NCBI GenBank assembly: GCA_007127275.1
Contig: SKZP01000340.1
Coordinates: forward strand, 1 to 5,370
Origin: Planctomycetota bacterium
Lineage (GTDB): Bacteria; Planctomycetota; UBA8742; SKZP01
Reading direction: 5' to 3'
Length of the DNA: 5,370 bases
The notes below the pieces were generated by a model, which had not been told where the DNA came from, ran no database searches, and saw only the letters and a program-made list of their open reading frames with translations. The translations under genes and the position numbers were made by a program. Numbering within the stretch: the stretch's first letter is position 1; every line of letters begins with the position of its first letter. Shown in pieces: positions 1 to 5,263 of the stretch.

Positions 1-1
1 C

Positions 2-988
2 AACGACCCGAAGCTCGTGCGCTCACAAGCGCAACACGGCTACGGACTCGACAGCATGTGGTGCGACGACTTGCATCACGCGGTGCATGCGTATCTCACC
101 GGTGAGCGCAACGGCTACTACGCTGACTTCGGCGAGCTGGCGCATATCCTGCGGGCCTACAACCGTGGCTACACCTACGCCGGCGAATACAGCGTGTTTC
201 GCAAGCGCCGCCACGGCCGGGCGTCGACACCGGATGCCCCGCTGAAGCCGCGTCACATCGTCGTCGCCACGCAAACGCACGACCAGGTCGGCAACCGCAT
301 GCTCGGCGAGCGACTGCCGGCGTTGATAGATATCGAAGCGGTGAAGCTTTCGCAGGCGCTCGTGTATCTTTCGCCGCATCTGCCGTTGTTGTTCATGGGA
401 GAGGAGTACGGAGAGACGCGGCCGTTCCTTTATTTTATTAACCACTCGGACGCGACACTCGTCGAGGCGGTACGCAAGGGCCGCAAACGCGAATTCGCCG
501 CCTTCGCCTGGAAAGGCGAGCCGCCGGATCCGGCCAGCGAGGAAACGTTCGAGCGCTGCAAGCTGGACGGGCCGCAGTCGGAGAAAGAACACGCGCACCT
601 CGCCTTTTCGCGCACCCTGCTCGCGCTTCGCAAGCGACTGCGCAGCGACGACGCGGAGGCTCACGCCCAAACGTTGGCGACGAATGCGAGCGTGATACTC
701 GTGAAGCGTCATCTCGCCGAAGCGGGTGCACGCCGTGTTGACGGGGACTTCCTGTGGTTGGCATACAACATGAGCGCGCAGTCGCAAGACGTAGTGTTGC
801 CGTTGCCTTCGGGGCGCTTCCGGTTCGAGCTTGCGTCGAGTGATCCCCGCTGGGCGGGTCCCGGGCCCGAGCTTGCCGGCCGCGAACAGGACGCCGTCGA
901 CGGGTTGCCACTTACGTTGCCGCCCTACGCGTTCGTTGGCTTCGCGGACGCGGACGCGGCGCGTGCCGACGTAGTAACCGCATCATAA
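2..988 (+). CDS. treZ: Maltooligosyltrehalose trehalohydrolase, 3' part (5' end outside window)
   Basis: The reading frame is open from base 2, so the gene begins upstream. The GTG at 17 lies inside conserved sequence (NDPKLVRSQ..HGYGLDSMW) and is not the start. About 328 C-terminal residues are present. TreZ is a cytoplasmic GH13 enzyme that hydrolyses the alpha-1,4 bond next to the trehalose unit of maltooligosyltrehalose, releasing trehalose after TreY has rearranged the glucan end. Family signatures seen are CDDLHHAVHAYLTGERNGYY, then THDQVGNRMLGERL, whose Asp (codon 281-283) should be the third GH13 carboxylate, then LLFMGEEYGETRPFLYF. The nucleophile and acid/base residues lie upstream, out of view. 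A C-terminal beta domain ends in LPPYAFVGFAD plus a short tail. Whether treY or other glycogen genes precede it cannot be seen. The last 64 bp overlap the convergent kinase gene. Confidence 0.95.
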   Translation, partial: NDPKLVRSQAQHGYGLDSMWCDDLHHAVHAYLTGERNGYYADFGELAHILRAYNRGYTYAGEYSVFRKRRHGRASTPDAPLKPRHIVVATQTHDQVGNRMLGERLPALIDIEAVKLSQALVYLSPHLPLLFMGEEYGETRPFLYFINHSDATLVEAVRKGRKREFAAFAWKGEPPDPASEETFERCKLDGPQSEKEHAHLAFSRTLLALRKRLRSDDAEAHAQTLATNASVILVKRHLAEAGARRVDGDFLWLAYNMSAQSQDVVLPLPSGRFRFELASSDPRWAGPGPELAGREQDAVDGLPLTLPPYAFVGFADADAARADVVTAS

Positions 989-2904
989 CTCGGTCGCAGA
1001 CCTTCTTCCCAAGCGGCGAAGAGGGGCAGCGAAACCGTGAAGCGGCTTCCCTTGCCGGGCTCGCTCGCCACGGCCATGTGGCCGTTCATCCGCTCGACGA
1101 AGTCGCGCACAATGGCGAGGCCGAGGCCGACCCCCGGTTCGTTGCCGCACGTGCTAACGCGGAAGAAGGGCTCGAAGAGGCGCGCCTGCTGCTCCGCCTC
1201 GATGCCGGGGCCATTGTCGCGGACGTGGATGCATACATGATGGGCCTTTACCACTTCCTCCACCTGAACCTCGACGCGGCCCATTTCGCCGGTGTACTTG
1301 ATGGCATTGCCGACGAGGTTGAGCAGCACCTGCACAAGTCGGCGGTGATCCGCACGCACTGCCGAGATTTCCTGCGCCGGCTCCGCGAACTCGAGCTCCA
1401 GGGCCTTGCCCTCCGCCTGCGACGCCGTCAAACCGCGCACGTCCTCGAGCACTTCGAGAACATCCACCGGCCCCATCTCGAAGGGCAGCTTTCCCGCCCG
1501 CGCCCGGGAAAGCTCGAGCATCTCGTCAATCAGGTGAAGCAAGTGGTACGCGGCTTGTTTGATCTCGCCGACGGCGTGACTCGCCTCGCCCGTTGCCGTG
1601 TTGCGTGCGCCACTTCCGTTGTCGGTGCCACTGGCTGCGGCGCGCGCACCTAGCTGTTGCTCGAGTCGCTCGAGGAAGCCGCTGATGGTCGCCAACGGAG
1701 TGCGCAATTCGTGCGACGTGGCGTGGAAGAACTCGTCTTTGGCGTGCAACGCGCTCATCAACTCCTCGTTGGTTAGCCGCAGCGCATTCGCCTGATCTTC
1801 AATGCGGTCCAGCATCATCTCTACCGAATGGTACAGCTGACCAATCTCGTCGTTGCCGGTATCCTCGACCGGACGCCGGCCGAGATCCCCCGGAGAGCGA
1901 ACCCGCTCGGCATACCGCGCCAGACGCTGCAAGCGGCGCACGACGAGCACGTGCAACCCAACAATGGTCGCGGCCATCAACAGCAAGCCCCCGAAGACGA
2001 GCGCCGCGGTCATCATCATTACTTCCATCAGAAGCGGACGCGTACTTTGGTCTGCATGCACCGCCAAGAGCAGCGGCTCGTCGGATCCGAGCTGCCGCAC
2101 AAGTACTGCCGGTACGTCGTGTTCGCCGTGGTCGGTCGCCGGCAAAGTTCCGTAGAGGCTGCCGGCTTCCCAGTCTTCGCCGGGCTCGCCGGTCAACCCC
2201 CGTTCGAAGGCGTCGGCAAGCGTCAGCAGCTCGACCGTGCCGCGCTGGTCTCCCGTGCCTCCGAGCACCACGTCGGCCAACGGCTCATGTCGCGAGGTGT
2301 TGCCGACCTTGCGCCCGACGAAAACATACGCGGCGGCACCTTCGGACTCATTGTCGGTGCTGCCCGGCACGGCGACAATCACCGCTTCATACAGCGCGTC
2401 GCCCACTCGGCACACTCCCGTGTCGCCTGCTCGCCGCTCGCGAGACATCACCGCCTCGTGGACGGCCGTCCACACCGCCTCGTCAAACGTATCGGCGTCA
2501 CCCCCGCCAGTATGCTCACGCTTGTCGTGAGCACCGACGTTAACCGTGTGTACCACCGTTTGTGGGTCCGAGCCCCGGTACACTCGGACCAACTCGAAGT
2601 CGAACGCTGCTGCCGCCTCCGGGGCAAACGTGTTCCGCAGCGCAACGTCCACGTCCGCGTCATTTCGCGGTTTTTCGTCACCGGCGGGCACCGCGGCGGC
2701 AAGCCGCGCCTGCACAAGACGTTCGAACTCGGTCACTCGCTGCTCAAGCAGGCGGCTCGCCCGCTCGGCCTGGGCCTGCGCCTCGGCCTCGGCCCGCACC
2801 ACCACCGAGTCGGCATGCAGCGCAAACAGTACGGCGAACGACGCACTACTAAGTATGGCGCCGAGCCCAATCACGAGCACGACGAACTTCGTCTGCAACC
2901 GCAT
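925..2904 (-). CDS. Membrane-bound sensor histidine kinase with large extracytoplasmic sensor and HAMP domain
   Basis: The protein has 659 residues. TM1 spans about 7-29. An extracytoplasmic domain of about 260 residues follows, opening with an Ala/Glu-rich helix (33-70) and holding a DALYEAVIVAVPG...AAYVFVGRKV stretch (169-200) reminiscent of Cache/CHASE4-type sensors; that assignment is uncertain. TM2 is about 296-321 and HAMP about 322-375. The H-box is HATSHELRTP with phospho-acceptor His398. The ATPase domain shows the N-box (NLVGNAIKY, 529-537), G1 (DNGPGI, 563-568), F-box (LFEPFFR, 576-582) and G2 (GVGLGL, 591-596), so it should be catalytically competent. The two dimerisation helices are separated by a Gly/Ala/Ser/Thr-rich insert near 419-442. 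A tail of about 30 residues follows the ATPase fold and overlaps treZ. The ATG start has a weak purine-rich site (AAAGGGAAAG) just upstream and leads directly into TM1. No response regulator is in the window, so the partner and stimulus are unknown. Confidence 0.95.
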   Translation of the reverse strand: MRLQTKFVVLVIGLGAILSSASFAVLFALHADSVVVRAEAEAQAQAERASRLLEQRVTEFERLVQARLAAAVPAGDEKPRNDADVDVALRNTFAPEAAAAFDFELVRVYRGSDPQTVVHTVNVGAHDKREHTGGGDADTFDEAVWTAVHEAVMSRERRAGDTGVCRVGDALYEAVIVAVPGSTDNESEGAAAYVFVGRKVGNTSRHEPLADVVLGGTGDQRGTVELLTLADAFERGLTGEPGEDWEAGSLYGTLPATDHGEHDVPAVLVRQLGSDEPLLLAVHADQSTRPLLMEVMMMTAALVFGGLLLMAATIVGLHVLVVRRLQRLARYAERVRSPGDLGRRPVEDTGNDEIGQLYHSVEMMLDRIEDQANALRLTNEELMSALHAKDEFFHATSHELRTPLATISGFLERLEQQLGARAAASGTDNGSGARNTATGEASHAVGEIKQAAYHLLHLIDEMLELSRARAGKLPFEMGPVDVLEVLEDVRGLTASQAEGKALELEFAEPAQEISAVRADHRRLVQVLLNLVGNAIKYTGEMGRVEVQVEEVVKAHHVCIHVRDNGPGIEAEQQARLFEPFFRVSTCGNEPGVGLGLAIVRDFVERMNGHMAVASEPGKGSRFTVSLPLFAAWEEGLRPSYDAVTTSARAASASAKPTNA

Positions 2905-2950
2905 GATCTTTCCCTTTGCTCGCCCTGCTCAAGCGCAAGGGATGCGGAAG

Positions 2951-2996
2951 GTCGCGGAATTGCCTACCAGCGTACACGGCAACGCGAGTCCGCGAC
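2951..2996 (-). repeat. Hairpin in the kinase 5' leader
   Basis: The 8-bp arms GTCGCGGA (2951-2958) and TCCGCGAC (2989-2996) are perfectly complementary. A second pair, TTGCC (2960-2964) and GGCAA (2978-2982), is nested inside, giving a two-part stem with a 13-nt loop. It lies about 46-92 nt upstream of the kinase ATG and would be in the mRNA leader if transcription starts further upstream. Its function is unknown. The strand is given as that of the kinase gene only because of position. Confidence 0.4.
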
Positions 2997-3007
2997 ACAG
3001 CCCGTTT

Positions 3008-3041
3008 TCCCCAAGCGCACCGACTGCGTCGGTCGGCTCCC
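3008..3041 (-). repeat. Left copy of a ~34-bp inverted-repeat pair
   Basis: The reverse complement of this stretch matches 3267-3297 with one substitution and a 2-nt gap, sharing CGGGAGCC, then CCGACGCAGTCGGTG, then GCTTGGG. The centre of each copy is itself a small palindrome (here ACCGACTGCGTCGGT, 3019-3033, with 6-bp arms and a 3-nt loop). The two copies face each other across about 225 bp. A further partial match, GCGCTTGGGGA, occurs on the plus strand near 3538-3548. Confidence 0.65.
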
Positions 3042-3059
3042 GTACTCCGGGTGGCAATC

Positions 3060-3156
3060 TACAGCGGCATCACAAGTGCAAGGTGCCGAGCCAAGGGTCG
3101 CAGCCTGCGGGCTTGTATGCGCTTGCATGCACGCGACCTTTTCTGATGGCGCTGTA
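3060..3156. repeat. Long imperfect hairpin between the paired repeats
   Basis: The arms TACAGCGGCATCA (3060-3072) and TGATGGCGCTGTA (3144-3156) pair at 12 of 13 positions with one central G/G mismatch. A nested pair, GGTCGC (3096-3101) and GCGACC (3133-3138), extends the structure. The loop carries a GCATGCAC motif that recurs at 3348-3355. A separate short hairpin, GGGAC (3160-3164) with GTCCC (3176-3180), follows directly, and the GGTCGCAG at 3096-3103 could alternatively pair with CTGCGACC at 3164-3171. A structured RNA or a relic of a small repeat are both possible. Confidence 0.45.
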
Positions 3157-3159
3157 AGA

Positions 3160-3180
3160 GGGACTGCGACCGCCGGTCCC
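3160..3180. repeat. Short GGGAC/GTCCC hairpin
   Basis: Five-base arms at 3160-3164 and 3176-3180 enclose an 11-nt loop that contains the CTGCGACC able to pair instead with 3096-3103. No T-tract follows, so it does not look like an intrinsic terminator. Confidence 0.3.
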
Positions 3181-3266
3181 GAGATGTGTTGTTCGTTCGT
3201 CGGGTTGTGCGCGCTGGTTCGCGTACCGCTGCTGCTGCGAAACGCGTAGCCTCCGCGTATGCCGTC

Positions 3267-3297
3267 CGGGAGCCCCGACGCAGTCGGTGGGCTTGGG
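3267..3297 (+). repeat. Right copy of the ~34-bp inverted-repeat pair
   Basis: This copy begins CGGGAGCC and runs through CCGACGCAGTCGGTG to GCTTGGG. It is the inverted counterpart of 3008-3041, 2 nt shorter next to the CGGGAGCC block. Its centre, CCGACGCAGTCGG, has 5-bp arms around a GCA loop. The two copies enclose hairpins but no recognisable gene, so there is no sign of a transposase between them. Confidence 0.65.
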
Positions 3298-3312
3298 ACT
3301 GCGAGAGCTCAA

Positions 3313-3368
3313 CGGCATTCGGGCGGCACGCCTGCGCGTACGTGGGTGCATGCACCGACCGAATGCCG
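3313..3368. repeat. Hairpin with a perfect 12-bp palindrome in its right half
   Basis: The arms CGGCATTCGG (3313-3322) and CCGAATGCCG (3359-3368) are perfectly complementary over 10 bp across a 36-nt interior. Inside lies the perfect palindrome GGTGCATGCACC (3345-3356). The stretch TGCATGCACCGACC (3347-3360) is nearly identical to TGCATGCACGCGACC (3124-3138) in the hairpin upstream. This suggests shared ancestry with that element, or a repeated protein-binding site. Confidence 0.5.
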
Positions 3369-3390
3369 CCGCAACTTTTTGACGAAACTT

Positions 3391-3481
3391 GGCGAGCGCA
3401 GGGCGACAGCCATGCGAGGCGAACCGGTGTGGTTCCGTGCTTTGCCTCGCAGGGCTGACGAGCTGGCGCCCTGCGCTCGCC
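3391..3481. repeat. Structured hairpin repeat, copy A (upstream of the oxidoreductase gene)
   Basis: The outer arms GGCGAGCGCAGGGCG (3391-3405) and CGCCCTGCGCTCGCC (3467-3481) pair perfectly over 15 bp. An inner stem of 17 positions (3407-3423 with 3441-3457) has one A/G mismatch and one G/T wobble and closes a 17-nt loop (3424-3440). The 3' side carries an extra 8 nt (AGCTGGCG, 3461-3468) absent from copy B at 5111-5188. Positions 3394-3460 align with 5112-5178 without gaps at 50 of 67 positions. There is no T-tract on either side, so a simple intrinsic terminator is unlikely. Confidence 0.75.
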
Positions 3482-3541
3482 TAGGTGGGCCGGCGTCACG
3501 GAGGCCTGCGGATCAAGGTGTACGCTGCTCTGCCGGCGCGC

Positions 3542-3570
3542 TTGGGGAGTCGGTGCCGCGGTGCTACGCT
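3542..3570 (+). promoter_or_regulatory. Possible sigma70-like promoter for the oxidoreductase gene
   Basis: TTGGGG (3542-3547) and TACGCT (3565-3570) are separated by 17 bp, and the second is preceded by TGC, as in an extended -10. Transcription would begin near 3577, leaving a leader of about 30 nt before the ATG at 3608. Each hexamer matches the consensus at only about half its positions. The call rests on spacing and location and remains tentative. Confidence 0.3.
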
Positions 3571-3607
3571 TTCACCGTTTCCGACGGCCTCGAACGGAAC
3601 GTTGCAG

Positions 3608-5092
3608 ATGACGGCGCGAACAACCACTGACAATCACTACGACGCAATCATCATTGGCGCCGGCATGTCCGGACTCGCGGCCGGGGTTCGCCTCGCCATG
3701 TTCGACAAACGCGTCGTGATACTCGAGCAACACGGCAAGCTCGGCGGCCTCAACAGCTACTACAAGAAGCACGGCCTCGAGATGGACGTCGGCCTGCACG
3801 CGGTGACGAACTACGCCCCGAAGGGAGTGCGGCGGCGGCCGCTGAACCGCTTGCTGCGGCAGTTGCGCTTGAGCCACGACGAGCTCGACCTTGCGGAACA
3901 GGTGGCGAGCGAGATTCGGTTTCCGCAGGGCATCATCCGGTTCGCCAACGGATTCGAGAGTTTTCGCGACGGCGTGCTTGCCACGTTTCCCTCCCAGCGG
4001 GACGCGTTCGACCGCTTTGCCGCGTGGGTGGCCGAGCGCAGCACAGCGGCGCTTCAAACCGAGGGGCGCGACTTCGTATCCGCCCGCGGCGTGATGCACG
4101 AGGCCGGCTTGGATGCGGCGCTCGTCGAGATGTTGCTGTGCCCCGTGCAGTACTACGGCAGCGCCTGGGAGCACGACATTGACTTCGACCAGTTCGTGAT
4201 CATGTGGGAGGCGCTGTTTGTTGAGGGGCTTGCTCGGCCGCGCGAAGGGGTGCGCCGCGTCATCCGCCGGCTCGAGGATGCATACAAATCTCACGGCGGC
4301 GAGTTGGAATTGAAAGCGAGGGTGGCACGGCTGCTCCGCGAAGAAAACGGCCAACAACTGCAAACACCGCGCGTCCACGGCGTCGAATTGGCCGGCGGCC
4401 AGCGCCTGTACGCGGACACGGTGATTTCCACGGCCGGGCTCGTGGAGACCCAGCGCCTGCTGTGCGACGATGACAACGAAGGGCCCGAGTCGTCGGATGA
4501 GGCCCCGCTGGGGCGCCTGAGCTTCGTCGAAGCCATGGCGCTGCTTGACCGGCCGGTGCGCGAGCTTGGCCTGGACACCGCCATTGTGTTCTTCAGCACG
4601 AGCGAGCGCTTCCAGTACCGCCGGCCCGACGCCCTGGTCGACCCGACCAGCGGCGTCATCTGCTGCCCGGAGCATTACCGCTACGAGCCACCGGAGCCGG
4701 CGCCGCCACCCTTGGTCCGCGTGACCACACAAGCGAACCACGAACGGTGGCGCGCCCTGGACCCCGACGAGCGCCGTTACAAACAAAACCCGGCCTACAC
4801 GCAAGCGAAGCAAACGGTCTTTGAGCCCATTTGGCAGTGCGCGGAGCAGGTGCTCGGCGTGGCGCTGCGCCCGTACATGCTCGAGACGGATATGTTCACG
4901 CCACTGACCATTCAGAAGTTTACGAAGCACCCCACCGGCGCGGTCTACGGTTCGCCGGAAAAGCGTCGCGACGGTCGCACCGACTACGCGAACCTTTTTC
5001 TGTGCGGAACCGACCAGGGTTTCCTCGGCATCACCGGCGCCATGCTAAGCGGCATCACCGTGGCGAATCTGCACGTGCTCGGCCGTGGCTGA
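3608..5092 (+). CDS. FAD-dependent oxidoreductase, phytoene desaturase/carotenoid isomerase/retinol saturase family
   Basis: I chose the ATG at 3608 (494 residues) because the Rossmann fold begins within ten residues of it and a weak GGAA site lies about 8 nt upstream. The frame is open back to 3485, but the 41 extra residues are Arg-rich and non-conserved. The ADP-binding motif IIGAGMSGLAAG spans 15-26 and its acidic end is E40. The second FAD motif, GKLGGLNSYYKKHGLEMDVG, spans 43-62. A substrate-domain region follows (about 100-220), including PREGVRRVIRRLEDAYKSHG, then a Rossmann return strand (TVISTAGL, 271-278). TPLTIQKFTKHPTGAVYG (431-448) and the terminal NLFLCGTDQGFLGITGAMLS (462-481) match the C-terminal FAD segment of this family (COG1233 type). 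Length is usual for the group. Members desaturate, isomerise or saturate polyenes and related lipids. No carotenoid gene is adjacent, so the substrate is unknown. No signal peptide or membrane segment is evident. Confidence 0.9.
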   Translation: MTARTTTDNHYDAIIIGAGMSGLAAGVRLAMFDKRVVILEQHGKLGGLNSYYKKHGLEMDVGLHAVTNYAPKGVRRRPLNRLLRQLRLSHDELDLAEQVASEIRFPQGIIRFANGFESFRDGVLATFPSQRDAFDRFAAWVAERSTAALQTEGRDFVSARGVMHEAGLDAALVEMLLCPVQYYGSAWEHDIDFDQFVIMWEALFVEGLARPREGVRRVIRRLEDAYKSHGGELELKARVARLLREENGQQLQTPRVHGVELAGGQRLYADTVISTAGLVETQRLLCDDDNEGPESSDEAPLGRLSFVEAMALLDRPVRELGLDTAIVFFSTSERFQYRRPDALVDPTSGVICCPEHYRYEPPEPAPPPLVRVTTQANHERWRALDPDERRYKQNPAYTQAKQTVFEPIWQCAEQVLGVALRPYMLETDMFTPLTIQKFTKHPTGAVYGSPEKRRDGRTDYANLFLCGTDQGFLGITGAMLSGITVANLHVLGRG

Positions 5093-5110
5093 TCCAAATG
5101 GTTTAAAGGA

Positions 5111-5188
5111 TGAGCACAGGGCGTCCGCCCTCCGCGGCGCACCCGAAGGGTACCGTGCTCCGCCACGAAGGGCGGACGCCCTCCCTCA
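5111..5188. repeat. Structured hairpin repeat, copy B (between the oxidoreductase gene and coaBC)
   Basis: AGGGCGTCCGCCCT (5118-5131) and AGGGCGGACGCCCT (5169-5182) pair perfectly over 14 bp. The stem continues inward to 5141/5159 with three mismatches, closing a 17-nt loop that can itself fold as ACCC-GAA-GGGT (5141-5151). A 4-bp helix, TGAG (5111-5114) with CTCA (5185-5188), closes the base. It aligns with copy A (3391-3481). Relative to copy A, pair A3408/T3456 is C5126/G5174 here, a two-sided change that keeps pairing, and wobble G3421/T3443 is a G/C pair here. No T-run follows, so it is not a typical intrinsic terminator, although it could still slow or end transcription of the oxidoreductase gene. 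Confidence 0.75.
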
Positions 5189-5263
5189 CCCAAAGGAGGC
5201 GACACCCAAACGGCACACGGGCTTTTCCTCTTCGTTCGCGGTCGACGAGATGGAGTTGCGAAC

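Larger units (their letters stand above)
2905..3607. other. Divergent intergenic region rich in inverted repeats
   Basis: This 703-bp gap separates the start of the kinase gene from the start of the oxidoreductase gene. Several frames are open on both strands, but their translations are Arg/Cys/Ala-rich, overlap one another, and show no domain or hydrophobic segment that I recognise, so I read the region as non-coding. From left to right it contains a hairpin in the kinase leader (2951-2996), the left copy of an inverted-repeat pair (3008-3041), a long imperfect hairpin (3060-3156), a short hairpin (3160-3180), the right copy of the pair (3267-3297), a hairpin containing a perfect 12-bp palindrome (3313-3368) and a strong two-part hairpin (3391-3481). 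A possible promoter for the oxidoreductase lies at its right end. No tRNA or known riboswitch was recognised. Confidence 0.7.

Noticed and set aside
17..19. GTG as the start codon of treZ
   Set aside because: Conserved TreZ sequence is readable upstream of it to the window edge and the TIM-barrel catalytic core would be missing, so the gene simply enters from outside.
2969..2997. Minus-strand promoter for the kinase with TACGCT as -10
   Set aside because: TACGCT (reverse complement of 2969-2974) resembles the -10 proposed for the oxidoreductase, but no acceptable -35 hexamer lies 16-18 bp upstream, and the site overlaps a hairpin.
1828..3249. Long plus-strand open frame of 473 codons
   Set aside because: Most of it is antisense to the kinase gene, whose domains are unmistakable. 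The translation is His/Arg/Gln-rich with no recognisable fold, as expected of a shadow frame in GC-rich DNA.
3008..3297. Insertion sequence bounded by inverted repeats
   Set aside because: The interior is only about 225 bp and has no transposase-like reading frame. I could not identify target-site duplications at its edges, so only a non-autonomous element remains possible.
3059..3499. Minus-strand open frame across the intergenic gap
   Set aside because: It runs through several inverted repeats, is very rich in Arg and Ala, has no recognisable domain, and competes with equally long open frames on both strands.
3485..3607. N-terminal extension of the oxidoreductase to an upstream start at 3485
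   Set aside because: The added 41 residues are Arg-rich and unlike anything in the family. The nucleotide-binding fold begins just after the ATG at 3608, and the extension would place the candidate promoter inside the gene.
3572..4930. Long minus-strand open frame of 452 codons
   Set aside because: It is antisense to the oxidoreductase gene, which has intact FAD motifs. The composition is that of a shadow frame.
5118..5182. Rho-independent terminator after the oxidoreductase gene
   Set aside because: The stem is strong but the loop is long and no T-tract follows on either strand. Its relation to 3391-3481, which lies upstream of a gene, fits a dispersed repeat better.
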